64,000 nucleotides of DNA from Plasmopara viticola (taxonomy: Eukaryota; Oomycota; Peronosporomycetes; Peronosporales; Peronosporaceae): positions 496,001-560,000 of the forward strand of contig MBPM02000016.1 in the NCBI GenBank assembly GCA_001695595.3, written 5' to 3'. Position numbers and translations under genes: made by a program. Shown here piece by piece: positions 1 through 11,807 of this stretch (its first letter is position 1; the number at the start of each line of letters is the position of its first letter). The notes beneath the pieces were generated by a model, which was not told where the DNA came from, searched no databases, and saw only the letters and a list, made by a program, of their open reading frames with translations.

Positions 1-247
1 CGGAATCTGTAACGCCATTGACTAGTGCCTCTTGAAGTGCCTGCAGCGCGTAAAACCTGACCTGTTCGTGCTCCGATTGCTCAAACAAATGCAACTCAAC
101 CCGCCAGCCATCCACTTGCGCTTTAATGGCAGCGCAAAAGCTCTCAGCCTGCAGCTTAAGTGCCTGCGTCTGCTGATCCGCAACATTCGCGCTCGCGCAC
201 TGAAAGGCGATGAGCACAGCACGCTCAAACTCGGCCACGTCCGCCAT
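1..247 (-). CDS. Exportin-T-like tRNA export receptor, N-terminal fragment (cut by window edge)
   Basis: Reading the minus strand from the ATG at 247 gives 82 uninterrupted codons that run off the left edge. The protein starts MADVAEFERAVLIAFQ and continues through helical, HEAT-like sequence including EQVRFYALQALQEAL. This pattern (short acidic start, then helix pairs with F-x-A-L-Q-x-L-Q) matches the importin-beta-like N-terminus of exportin-T (Los1/XPOT/PAUSED), which carries mature tRNAs out of the nucleus with Ran-GTP. Only about 8% of a typical exportin-T (roughly 950-1000 residues) is visible, so the RNA- and Ran-binding surfaces cannot be checked. Another importin-beta family exportin is possible. 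No intron is visible in this piece. The next gene is 8.9 kb away. Confidence 0.72.
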   Translation of the reverse strand, partial: MADVAEFERAVLIAFQCASANVADQQTQALKLQAESFCAAIKAQVDGWRVELHLFEQSEHEQVRFYALQALQEALVNGVTDS

Positions 248-2029
248 GATGGAGAATGGCGAACAACAATGGATTGGGACGCTTTAATAAAATTTGATAG
301 TTGCAATACCAAAACGAGACGATAAAGAAAAGTGATAATTGCTTGAGACGCCCACGCGTAAAGTGGCAGCCACTTAATTTGAGTCACTACAAATGTCAAG
401 AAAATGAAATCGAAAGTTTATTTATAAATTTTGACGCTTTTTCGGAATTTTAGACAGGCTAATAATTTGTTAAGCTTGGTGCCAGCTTTCCCAAAAAAAT
501 TCGACTTTTCAAAACTCGCGTAGCCAGCAAGGAACTTGTAATTGGCGTGACCATTCGATATAGTGGCGTAAGCCAGAGCCGCTATGGCGTGATCCTGCTC
601 AGGGTTTGTGCAGCACGTGGCAAAACGGCCAATGACTTTTCATTTCTTGCCTTAAAGACGCACTTGTCACAGTAAGCATAGAGCCGATTAGCTTGCACAA
701 TCTTAGATGCTAGCGTTAGGTGTCATGAGTAAATTCCATGACCAGCGTTAAAATTAATGTCAAAGTACTTTTGAGAGCTCCAATAACGATCAAAACAGTT
801 GGTTGATTCAATGGTTAAGCGTCGTCCGGGGATTCGATAGCCCTCATGGCACCAATAAGCTTAAGAGTATTTTGCTAAGATACTGACCGCCGTGAAATGC
901 ATTAGAGTCCTTCAAAGAACTTTGGTAGAAACATTCACCAAACTCAGCAAACACATCAAAACAACAGTGATTAGTCGCACCGCAAGTGGTGAAAAGATAA
1001 TATAGATCTGGGACCACAAGGATATTGGTTTGGCTTACTTACAATTCTCGTCTTACGCATTTTTTTGTTTCCAAAATGAAGTCATTGAATTGCTGTATAG
1101 TCCAAACAAAGAAATAATTTGAAGCCTTATTTAAAATTGCACAGCCAGTGCTTCAGCTGACTTTGAATTGAGTCAAACTACGGACAATACGGTGGTAAAT
1201 AGATCTTTGGTGTGACCTTGGTTATAAAGCGTTGCAAGCGAGGATGCGCTACATTTCCACAGAAGTATGTTATCCGCACAAATGGCGTGAACATAAATTC
1301 ATGGCAGTCTGTAGTGGGGCTATTATAAGTAATTGATTGAAGATAGGGTGAGTCTAGGTTCGTAACCTACATTGTATACTTGTCACCAGCGCATATCGCA
1401 ATTTTCCTGACTTTGAAAGTTAGCAGTGACCTTACTGCTAAACATTGTGAACATATCTCCGAACGTGAGCTAAATTCTACTGGAAATTATCCGAGAACTT
1501 ATTTAGGGGCAACTTTTCCACACGCACTATGTATCATAGTAATATGCATTCATCAGACCTTGCACCTAATACACTTAGAGAAAACTAAGAACATTTCTCT
1601 TTTATTGAGCGATTCGACATTCATTTTTTCCTTCTAGCTTATCTGTACTTAGTTGTAATAGTGAGCAAAACGCAAACCTCATGGTCAACTATGATCCGTT
1701 AACCTCGGCATCAGAAAGAGTAAAATGCTAGTGCTCTCATCAACAAAGATTGAGCCAAAATCATGAGAATATGGCTTGAACATGCGGAAAGGCCAAACGA
1801 GCCCTTGGATAGCGCGGCGGATGATAGTACCGATCGTAAGCCTCGCTTAGACGAAGTTTACATCTGTATCCCATTCCTCGATACCCGGGTGCTCGTATGT
1901 GTCATTACGCGCCATGCCCACTCTCCGATAAATACTTGTGACTGACGAGTCAGAGCTCACAACAAATAATCTAGATGCATTGCGAGAGCTTCGAGCGTAG
2001 TCACATTAAAATAAATTTTGCTCAATTAT

Positions 2030-2220
2030 AAATATGTGGGTATTATATTATAAGTCGTGCTCGATGAGTTGGTTGTGATCGCTCAAGAGGCTAAATTTTG
2101 TATCTAATGTGCATAAGGCAATAAGTAAATATGTGGGTGAATTATAAGTCGTGCTCGATGAGTTGGTTGTGATCGCTCAAGAGGCTAAATTTTGTATCTA
2201 ATGTGCATAAGGCAATAAGT
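2030..2220. repeat. Tandem duplication, two ~95-bp units
   Basis: Unit 1 covers 2030-2126 and unit 2 covers 2127-2220. Both begin AAATATGTGGGT and end GGCAATAAGT. They are nearly identical; the first unit carries a few extra A/T bases after its first 12 nt. The high identity points to a recent local duplication. No reading frame or regulatory role is evident. Confidence 0.9.
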
Positions 2221-5079
2221 TTCCAGTCTTGACAAATATTCAGCGCGAGGCACGTAAAGCTCTCAGCTCCAGACTCTTAGCGCTTTAGAAATTGATGCCG
2301 TCCCAGCAAATTGTTAATGTGATAGTCGCGCTAAAGAAATCATGTGAGGATGACTGTATCATTTTCTGGCGTTGAGGCTCAAACGGCAAGAGCTTATACG
2401 TTTTGCTCGAACATTTTGCATCAAGTCGTTGGGCGAGTGGAATTTAACCATTCATCTAAGCCCGCTCAGCTGAACACTGGTCATCGATATCTAGCGGATT
2501 GTCAATAGATCCTCAACATCAGGTCCCCAAGAGGTCTTGTCTTGAGCCGCAAGCGCGCTAACGCATCGTTCCTCGATCAATTTTATTAATTTTCACCTTT
2601 TAAAGACATAACTCTCTCCAAACCCTCGTAAAGTATTAAAATGACAAATAGCAAGCTAAGTTTTCTTAATTATGACACCAAAAGTGTTCGATGTAGCGCG
2701 GACGTTGTTTAGCTCTATAAATGTACCCTTGTAAAAAAATTGTAGCGTTAGGGTTAAAAATCAACAAAAGTTGTGGCGTGCCACAAATTTCAATTTTACA
2801 CTTTGTCGCAGTACTTATTTCCTTTCATTCGAGACAATAAGTCGTTTCAATACAATCTTCTGACTACTGACGCATTGCGAAAAAAACTGCTGTCAGCAAG
2901 TCGTTTAGCTATTTCTTCACCTTCGATCCTTTAGGTAGTGATGTGGTAGCGCTAACGGAGCACGAGATTTGGATGAGCCATCCTCTTGGAACGGCGTGCA
3001 GCCGGTTGATGTATATACGGTATTTTTCAGTGCAAATTCGTCGAGTGCTTCGATTCTGTGGCATATCCGCGTACACGGAACATTTTACGTCTTCGTAGAC
3101 GCAAAATCTTGGCTATTCGATCGCCGGACTACTAGCCATCCGCTGTGATAATACTTTTTGTGTGCTGCCACGAATCTTAAGTTCACTTCCAAACGAAGTC
3201 TGTTGAGCAGGGATATAGAGCTGAGAATATGGACTTTGATAGCCCATCATTTTTATTGACACGATTTAAAAATAAAGCCGCTGCTTTTACACCGCTCGCC
3301 ACGATTGGCACAACCGCTGATTATGTCGCTTTACTCTGCGGATCAACAAAGATCGCAATATCGCGTTGCTAGCCGCAGGTCGGTACTTGACATCTATTCC
3401 AATGCACTGCCAGTAGTATAGCAGCACTGTATTCCGCGAAAATCTTACCCCTTGACACGCGTTGCGTGTGAGCAAGAATGCGCTGACCTTCCTTAACAGC
3501 TTATGCTATGCCATATATTCTCTCGGTCTATCTCAAGCCTGCGATATTATAAGTTTTTATCATGATGAGAGGTAGATCATAATGGTCGGTGCTCTTACAC
3601 ACCAAGTCGGCTTTCATCGAGAGATAAAGTATTCTTGTGCTTATTAGTTCTGCGCAAGTATTTCTCGTTAGAGCCTCAAGAATAGCCACAATTTGCTATC
3701 TCATTCAAGCGTGTCACATTTAAGATTTGATATATACTCATTTCGGACACATACTGCTCTCTTTTCTTTTATAAATTTGCAAATCTATACTTCTTAAAAA
3801 GAAAAGCCACTTGGTCATTTTCTTGGAGAGGTGAGGCTACCGTGACGCCGTGTGAGGTGAAGCTTGGAGTATCTTGATCACGAATGGCTTAAAGCATTTC
3901 AGGTAAGCCCCGAGCTTGACGAGAGCATACTATTGTGCACACAAAGCGCGTTGTCATAGACTAGAAAAGCCCTTTTTGTCAGCCTTCAGCTGCCTAAATA
4001 AGATTTAAGTCGTGCCTCTTTGCGTTTGCTTGCTGCAGTGCAATGCCGATGGAAATACACGATACGTCAGCGACTACAGTAAGTGGCCTTTTTGAACCAG
4101 CTGGGAACGGAATTAGTGCTTGGAACAGGCTTTTTTGACTTTGCCAAAGATTTGAAAGGGCTTAATTTCTTAGAACCATTCTGTGCCGTTTTGAAATTAC
4201 TGAATGGTGGCAGCACTTCTGCATAAATCACACTGCACTAATGTAGATTTTTGGCCAGGCCGAGCTATTCCCTTTATTTTTGGAAACTTGAAACAGCCTT
4301 GATCTAACCTGGCTCTGCCTTAAGGCAATGCTTTCATATAACTGCTTTTAAGGAGGTTATTTTGCGCCGAAGATGTACGTGTAGAAATCATCGTAAAGCT
4401 TATTGCTGCGCAAGCCTTCATTACTACTAGCAAATGAAGACTTTGTTACGTTCATCTTCTCGTGCAATGCGCGAATTCCGACCTAAACATCACTAGAGTA
4501 TGCTTTTGCGTATGCAATGCATGAACAAGTGCATCACCAGATAAATTTATATAACAGACGCGTTCGAGAGCCTTTAGGGCATGACAAACCAATCCCACAA
4601 ATTCCGGTCTGAATACTGGCTAAGGTCAATAATATATCACCTTTTCGTAGTAAGCGTTGATAAATTTCGTCATCTCAGTCAAGTGCACTGGGCATTGTAC
4701 TTTCGTCATATTGTTTCCCAAAACACCGTCGATGTCGGTGCCGGGATAGTTGCCACGTTTATTTACTTAAAGCGTGTAGACACGCTTCCCGCGTCGTCAC
4801 GTTATTGTTTTGATAAATTCAACGGCTATTTACGCATATTTAGTGTCTAAGAGAGAGTGAATGTCATGATATGGTTCGGTAACACAGAAGAAGGGTCTCG
4901 TGAGACTTCGTTCTGATAATGCTTCGCCAAAAGGCAATAGATTTTTTACGAACGAAGATACTATCCGTGCATGACGCGCCTTCTCAGTGTCGTCCAAGAC
5001 TTGATGAAAATTGAATTCCTATTCAGGTCATATGGCCACTATCTCGACTATTCTTTCAACAATGCATTTCTTAAGCTTT

Positions 5080-5222
5080 GTAATTGTCATTTTGTCTAAC
5101 GCTAGCAAAGTATAATTTCAGAAAAAAGGTTCCGGACTGAGCTTGCCTTCGTAATTGTCAAATTGTCCAACGCTAGCAAAGTATCATCTCAGAAAAAAAG
5201 GTTCCGAACTGAGCTTGCCTTT
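5080..5222. repeat. Tandem duplication, two ~71-bp units
   Basis: Unit 1 covers 5080-5150 and unit 2 covers 5151-5222. Both start GTAATTGTCA and contain CGCTAGCAAAGTAT and ACTGAGCTTGCCT. A handful of substitutions and a one-base difference in an A-run separate them, so this duplication is older than the one at 2030-2220. Confidence 0.88.
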
Positions 5223-8200
5223 GTCGTCATAATTCTAAGATCCAACTGCAATTAGCACTATAAAATCAAGACTTTCACCTCTCAATCCTAGGAACAGTGA
5301 CCTTTTTGCTGTTTCTTAGCGAGGTGTACTCGAAAAGCATCAGCATATGACTGACTTTCTCTGACACGAACCAAACAAGCCTTGTAAGCAGAATCGAGAT
5401 TACATAGCACAAGACTGATCGCGGCTAATTATGCCGACTTGTCATTACTCCCTGAGGTGTGAATAGACTTAAATTGCTTCTTAAAATTAATATCATATTA
5501 CAAAAGCTGCACTATTATTTTCCTGTGAAGCATCAAATACGTGAGATTTCGTCCTCCTTTACCCTGACAAACATGGCGAAGATGCACTCTATTTGCAAAT
5601 GTCGGGTATCACCGCTGATAAAGCTTCGACGGATATTAATACGCTGGCCCGCAGCTTGGAGGCTTACGTACTCCGCGTAAAAATAGCTGGGGTTCAGAAG
5701 GACGAATCCTCCTGATGGTCCTGACTCTGCAACGTCCCCCCATTTGGCACTTATTATCGCTTTAAGGGATTCATCAAAAGAGCGAAAGTGTAGACGAAAC
5801 ATTTTTATTGGTCCGCGCCCTTGCACAGACCGTCAATAAAGACGGTAAATGCCACCTCTTCTGAGAGAAAATTGCGTCTGAAAAAAGTTCAACAAATATA
5901 TCGTAAGGGTATGCAAGAAAGGATCACTGCGCACAGAACGCGTAGTTGAGTTGCGGAAAGTTATCGATACTTGACGCTTTGGATTATTACAGATGGAGAG
6001 GGCATTCTTAACCACTCGAGAAACGGCTTACTTGCTCTTACACAGAATTGTAAAATGGCCACAGCCTACTTTCAATCGAGCCGTATGCAGCAGTGTGGAT
6101 TGCGTGGTCATTGCAACCTGAAAATTATCGTCTTTTTTTTTGCTTCGAACGTCTTCATGCTTAATGCGAGAACATTCAGTGAATTGGCATCACCGATGCA
6201 GGTATATCTGTCATATTTTGCATGCATGCTCCAACAGAGCATTCTTATGACTGAAAGCGCCTTTACTAGCCGCATCGTACAACCAGATGTTCATTGAAGC
6301 AGGACTGTCAGGCGATCTAACCCCCTGGCATGTTTTGCGACAGTTAAGCATAGCGACGCATCTTCATAGAGGATCAGTCAGATGTAGGTGAGCAATTAGA
6401 TTTACTAGATACAGCAAGGCTGCCGCAGCTACTTGTTGAAGGCAATCACAAGTTAAATAGCCCGTAAGACGATAAGTCTCTGTAACTGCATTCTTGCTTG
6501 ATTTTTATATGCTGCTTCAATAAGGTTTTATGAGAGGTTACCTACATTTGACTTTGCACTTCGTTAGTCTAGCTCCATGGAAAGCAAAGAGAGGTAACAT
6601 ATCTTGCCCCAAGACTTATAGAGAGAGTGCTTTGTCGAAATCATTCCATACTTATTGCTGAAGCTTTTAAGCTTCGACGAACTTGTGGTGTCTTGTATTC
6701 ATGAAGGGTGTTAGTCCATCGATGCGTGAAATGCATCGTTGTGTACAAGCGCAACCCCTGATAGCTCGTCACCCCACCTTGGCACACATCTGCGTTGTGC
6801 ATTGCCGATTATTTTTCCGTCTCACAATATTTTTGGAGATGGTCTACTATTACCATCGTCAACCGAGTTTTAATCGTTGGAAGAGTGCTTGCCAGAATGC
6901 TGCAGTAGAATACGAGTGTACCATCTACATCATTATCCATGGCATTTAATTACCACAATTAAGCTCAATATTTATTAATCATAGTGATGCGAAATGATTC
7001 ATCTTGCTTACGCAGCTCCCAAACACTTCAATGCTAGCGTCTTAAGACGTAATCCGATCCTCGAGATTCTGAGTTCCATTTGAGTCCTAAGGTTTTCTCA
7101 TGTCTTCCCTCCCCGCGATTGACTGTATTGGTTAGGGTCCATACGGCAGCAGATAAGCATCTTTACCCGCTGCATTGCCATAAGGCTGAGGCTGTTAGCT
7201 TTGCCTTTTAAGCGGCCGGCCGTGCCCAGAGCTTACTACCAGTTAACTTTCAAACGTGAAGATCATGAATCGCATAGACACAGTAATGTTCTTTTTCGAT
7301 TACTTTGAAGGACAACGGAATTCTTGTCAAAGCCACGTCAGGATTGCCTCGATAGAACCTGAGAGCAATCTCATGCTCTTCCACACAGTAACGTGGGAGC
7401 TTCTTCTCCACGTGGAAAAGATCCAAGCTCAAGGCAAGAGCAGCCTACTCTTGAACTTATTGGCCTCCACAGGTCAGAGGCCCTCTCAGAGATTCCATAA
7501 GTTACCGCTTCATAGAGCTCGTGAGAGCCCTGGAAGCCCTCCATTTAAATTGTTTAGAGGCCGTTGCAGTCTAAAATCAGAAGCAACGGGCGCTTCACAG
7601 ATAAGCCGTAGCCTCTTAGCTGCGCGCTGAGTATACGCACTCGAGACACCAGCAGCTTATTCGGCAATATACCGAAACCGAGTAATCTCGGAGGAGAGTC
7701 GTATTTTAACTTTCAGCTAGCAAGCTGTTTCCTAAACTCTCGAACATAAGAGTTTTCGTCCGATTTGCAATGCTCTGAAGGCTGAACTAATCCTAGATTG
7801 AGCTCCCACCGTAAGAGTAAAAGTACTTAATGGCATGTGGATGTTACTCTTCTTCTTAAACTACTTACGACACCGGGAATGTTATACGATAGATCTGATG
7901 CGGTGCTAAATGGGCGCGAATAGCCATTGCAAGCTATTGGCTGAAGGGGTTACTCATGAGCAAAGTGAGGTTCATACTTGTCCCGTGCGGAACGGTCTAG
8001 AACACTCGCGTTGCGCGAGGCAATGACCGTACGGCTCGGCCAGCATCGACCAGGTAGTATCTGTCCGGAAGAATCTGCTTTTCATCGCTAATTCTAGAAA
8101 ACGAGTAGAACCTTCACTAGACGGCGGCTTGTTTCAGTAAACCGAGGTGAGTGAGTCACGATAGCACTGTGTCTGTGACTCCAACAACAAGTCACATCCG

Positions 8201-9112
8201 AGATATGTACCGAGGTTTTTTTTGTCTTCGCTCGGTCTTTGATTCAGTTAGAGGGTGCTTTAGGTCGGATCTTCGACCCTGACTATAATGGCTTTCATAT
8301 CCGTAATAGCCAGACCTTCCGCTAAGCCGTTGATGTGATTTTAAGTCTTTACTTGTACTTCTAGGCGATGAGGATGTATTGTCATTAGCCTTATGCCTCT
8401 TTCAATCATAGTAAAAGTTATGCAAGCGCTCACCATATTTATTACTTAAAGAGAAGATTCGGCAAAGTTGAATGCTCTCCGCCGCAGTTTAGGTTGGGAT
8501 GCTCTTGCACCAGGCTGTCGGGATTGTCATTCGATCGCGTGTGGCACGCCCTCGGGTGCCAACATCAGCCTGTATATCTTACCTCTAAAATAAGCTTCAG
8601 ACCAAAGTGGCTCGAATTTTTCTAAGCCAGCGCTAATCACGAACATGCATCAATCTGCTTAAATTAAATTCCTTCCGATGCTTCCTTATTTTAATTTGAC
8701 ATAGTTTTTAAAGCGCATAGTCTTCTAGCGTTCTTGATCCGTTTTGATCCCTAAATGAACTGGAGTACCCGCATCAAATTCGACACAGGTATAAATGAAA
8801 TGTAAGTGTTAGCGAAATGTCCGTTTGAGGATTTTTCTGTAGAATTCACGTCTTTGTCAAAATTGCGAAGACTCTGCTCAGCTGCTTTAATGAGGGGACT
8901 GAACTTAGTCCGCAAATTCAAAAAGTGGCCAATTAAGATACGATAAGGGCTTGTGTAGCCTAACTTCTATGAGACCTTCTGAGTGCTTTTCAATTTTTGC
9001 TAAAATAGTCAAGCATGAGATTGCAACCTACACTTACATTTTCGCTGCACGTTATCAGCCCATCAAAATACTAGCCAATAGTATTCGAATTCGACTGTGT
9101 GTTACTCTAAGG

Positions 9113-9126
9113 TCATTTTACAGTTT
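9113..9126 (+). promoter_or_regulatory. Oomycete initiator-like core promoter motif
   Basis: TCATTTTACAGTTT lies 15-28 bp before the ATG at 9141. It closely follows the oomycete Inr plus flanking-region pattern (CATTYY-N-CAWTTT), with one mismatch (G at the W position). This places the likely transcription start very near the start codon of the TMEM222-like gene. The match is by eye; no transcript data were available. Confidence 0.5.
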
Positions 9127-9140
9127 GTACATACAAAACG

Positions 9141-9794
9141 ATGCCACCGCCTTCCGAATCCAACGCGATTGCTCTTGACATCGACGATGATAAACAACCG
9201 CTTTCTACAAACAATGCAGCGGCATCGCACACTTCATGTGTAGCTAAGGATGCTATTGTCAATCCTTCTATGCAGCGCTTTCCCTTCTGCATCGTGTGGT
9301 CTCCGATTCCTATACTCACGTGGTTTCTGCCTTTCATCGGACACATGGGCGTCGCCGATAGCAAAGGGTAGGACTTCTCTTTTTGGGGGTGACTGTTGAT
9401 TCTCCATGTCAACATGTGTGTGTATAGAGTCATTTTTGACTTCGCAGGTCCCTACACTATCGGCCGCGATAACTTTGCATTTGGAAGGGCCACGCGCTAC
9501 TTGCAGTGCACGGTAGAGCCTAAAAATGTGGACAAGTGGGACAAAGCAATTGCTGCGGGCTGCAACATTTACAAACAGAGGGTGCATTGTTTGTTCTATG
9601 ACAACTGTCACTCGCACGTGGCCGTGTGTCTTGAACACGTTAACTATGCCGGTCGAAAGCGGTGGAACATGGTGGAACTTTGTTTCTGGATGTTCTTCTG
9701 TGGCAAACATGTAAGCGTTGCTGGCTTCATCAAGTCGTGGCTTCCGTTTGCCATCGTGCTGTTGTTAATCGCTGTTGTTCGACAAACGGCGTGA
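9141..9794 (+). CDS. TMEM222/RTE1 (DUF778) family membrane protein
   Basis: Two exons, 9141-9367 and 9428-9794, are joined across a 60-nt GT-AG intron and encode 197 residues. The join restores the conserved run ending DFAGPYTIGRDN. Family hallmarks visible are RFPFCIVWSPIPILTWFLPF (residues 46-65) with the first membrane segment, HMG at 68-70, DNCHSHVA at 134-141, WNMV and a C-terminal hydrophobic helix (about 178-193). TMEM222 in animals and RTE1 in plants are small ER/Golgi membrane proteins; RTE1 acts with ethylene receptor ETR1, and the animal role is poorly defined. No ethylene receptor is implied here. The length is close to the animal protein (about 200 aa). The first ~45 residues are polar, acidic and not conserved. 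The next gene starts 152 bp downstream on the same strand. Family assignment is firm; molecular function is unknown. Confidence 0.9.
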
Positions 9795-9946
9795 CTTGAT
9801 TATAATGTGCGAGATAGCTAGCTACCTTCATCTTGTATCGAAGCTGGAATTTAAAGTTACTCAATTTCGATCTCATACTAATAGGACAAAACTAATATTG
9901 TTATTATCCAATCCACATTTCATCCGTCTCTTCCACTTTCTTGCAC

Positions 9947-11710
9947 ATGGCTGACAGTGAGTGTGCATCGCTGTCTGCGTCGATAACTCACAACTCAGGG
10001 CCGAAAAAAGACTTGTTTCTACAGAAACAGGAAACAGGTGCGACTACAGAGATACAGGACATCGAAAGCACGCGAGATCGGCGCAGTTGGACTTCCAAGA
10101 CTTCTCACAAGAGTGAGGATGAAGAGGATGACGGCTGGATGGTCACTCCGCTAGCTGCGCGTCGACACGCGCACGAAAGCTCTGAAGAGTTAACAGAGGA
10201 AGATGAGGCGGATGTTGAGGCGAGTGTTCGTGAGGCTCTGCGGCTACTAGAGTACTCAGGAGATGGTGGAGACGACGAGAGCGAAGTCGACCCGCAGAGC
10301 AGTACAGGAAGAGCTGACGCGGGCTATTTAGACTTTGTCCAGGAAGTGATGGAAAATAAATGGATGCTTGGGGATAGCAAGGGACAGTCTGGTCATTGGA
10401 AAATGTCAGGAGGACAGATGGACTCGGACGTAGAGGAATTGGTAGAGGATGCAGAAGAAGAGCACGACAGTGTGGTAGACAACAGTGTGGAGAAGGAGGC
10501 AAACGAACGAGAACAGACAGATGAATGGCTGGAAGCCTACACGGCCAAAGGACGAGTATACTACTATAATCGACGCACACGCGAATCCTCTTGGAAAAAG
10601 TAAGCAAAGATTGTGGGAGATTGAAAAAATGTGGGGCTGATATTCTGTTCATATTTCAGACCGAGTCAATACAACTCGAGCTCAACCAATGTGCAACCGT
10701 CCGTAACTGTTTCTGACGAAGAATCAGATCTTAAATGCTCGGTCTTGCGGCAAAGTTTGGGCTATCACCCGTCAGCTTCCTCTTCTGTGTCACCAGTGTC
10801 GACGATTGAGCGCCAGGCAACTTTGTATTGCAACTTTTGCGGCGAGAAGCGACCAGCGGATCAACTTGCGGAACATTTCCACGAGTGTGCATCGGTACAA
10901 TTTCACAAACGACAGATGTCGCCTTTGTATCGAAGCTTTGAACGTGCACTGGGATTGATGTCCGAGGATGTGACGTTACGCTCGCTTCATTATGCTTCGT
11001 CATTCCCAGATCCTACACCGCATGGACGACGAGGGACTACGACGATGCAGGATAGTTTGTTGTTGTTGCGGTCAAGTCGTCGTCACGTTAGTGTGCAAGA
11101 CTTTAACTCTTCAGGTAGTACGCCACAGAAGCTATGTAGCAGCCGGACTAGAAGAACTGAAGTAGCAGAGAACGCGGTGGAGACTACTCTAAATCAACAT
11201 ACGAAACAAAAGGCTGGATTATCTCCGTCTCGCCAGATCAAAGATGCCAAGAAAAGTACGTCTAGAAGAACGAGCTCCAAAGCTGTAAACAGTGCAACAT
11301 TAGAAAGTCCTATAATTCAGAATACGGAGACGTGCCGGTATTGCAATCGCAGCTTTGCCGAAGGTCGACTAGCCAAGCACGAGGCTGTTTGTCCCCGTGT
11401 CTTTGGTAACGAAGGCTCTTGGGGACGGGGTACACCATCAAACTTGTCCTCTCCCCTCGTGTCAAAGAGCGCACGAATTACAACGCCACCGCATTCAATA
11501 GGCTCGACGACATCTAAGCTACACAAAACGAAAGATCACACACTCCAACAAAGCTACAAAGAACATCAAGCCACGCTTGTACTTTGTCCATGCTGCCACC
11601 GCAAGTTTGCGCCCTCGGGCGCTCAGCAGCATATTGCGATCTGCAAAGGAGTGCTGAATCGCCCTAAAAACTCAATACCTTTGCTTCGTGACTACGCAAT
11701 CGCCGGTTAA
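9947..11710 (+). CDS. WW domain plus three C2HC zinc fingers protein
   Basis: Exons 9947-10599 and 10660-11710 are joined across a 60-nt intron and encode 567 residues. The start is the ATG of MADSECAS. Residues 1-190 are acidic and low complexity (many Glu/Asp/Ser). A WW domain (about 192-220) starts EWLEAYTAKGRVYYYN and ends SSWKKP; the intron falls just before its closing proline. Three short C2HC fingers of the ZC2HC1/ZNF474 type follow, at about 275-294 (CNFCGEKRP...HFHEC), 443-462 (CRYCNRSF...HEAVC) and 527-546 (CPCCHRKF...HIAIC), separated by Ser/Thr/Arg-rich linkers. WW domains bind proline-rich partners. The biochemical role of ZC2HC1 fingers is not established, though several family members are associated with ciliated cells. 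The gene is tail-to-tail with IFT139, 97 bp apart. I know no named orthologue with this architecture. Confidence 0.85.
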
Positions 11711-11807
11711 TGAGGATGAGGTGTGAGACGTTATCAGTCGTTTATTCAATAGATTTATAAAGCAATGCAACGCCATCATACACTTCAATTGACGATGTGC
11801 ATTTCAA

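Larger units (their letters stand above)
248..9112. other. Gene-free intergenic DNA
   Basis: About 8.9 kb between the exportin-like gene and the TMEM222-like gene. Open frames here are short (up to about 125 codons), lack recognisable domains, and no chain of exons can be joined. Two short tandem duplications (2030-2220 and 5080-5222) are the only clear structure. No tRNA, rRNA or intact transposon was recognised. A 97-codon minus-strand frame at 5533-5826 has protein-like composition but no identity. Confidence 0.6.

Noticed and set aside
22..399. 125-codon minus-strand open frame at the left edge
   Set aside because: It overlaps the exportin-T-like exon in another frame and has no domain; the exportin frame explains the conservation pattern better.
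5533..5826. 97-codon minus-strand frame with protein-like stretches such as AAGQRINIRRSFISGDTRHL
   Set aside because: No family recognised, no neighbouring exon and no promoter motif; kept only as a note within the intergenic block.
7256..7630. 124-codon plus-strand frame
   Set aside because: No motif, no signal peptide, and flanks give no splice-joined continuation; likely chance.
9234..9710. 158-codon minus-strand frame
   Set aside because: It is antisense to the TMEM222-like gene, crosses its intron, and has no protein-family features.
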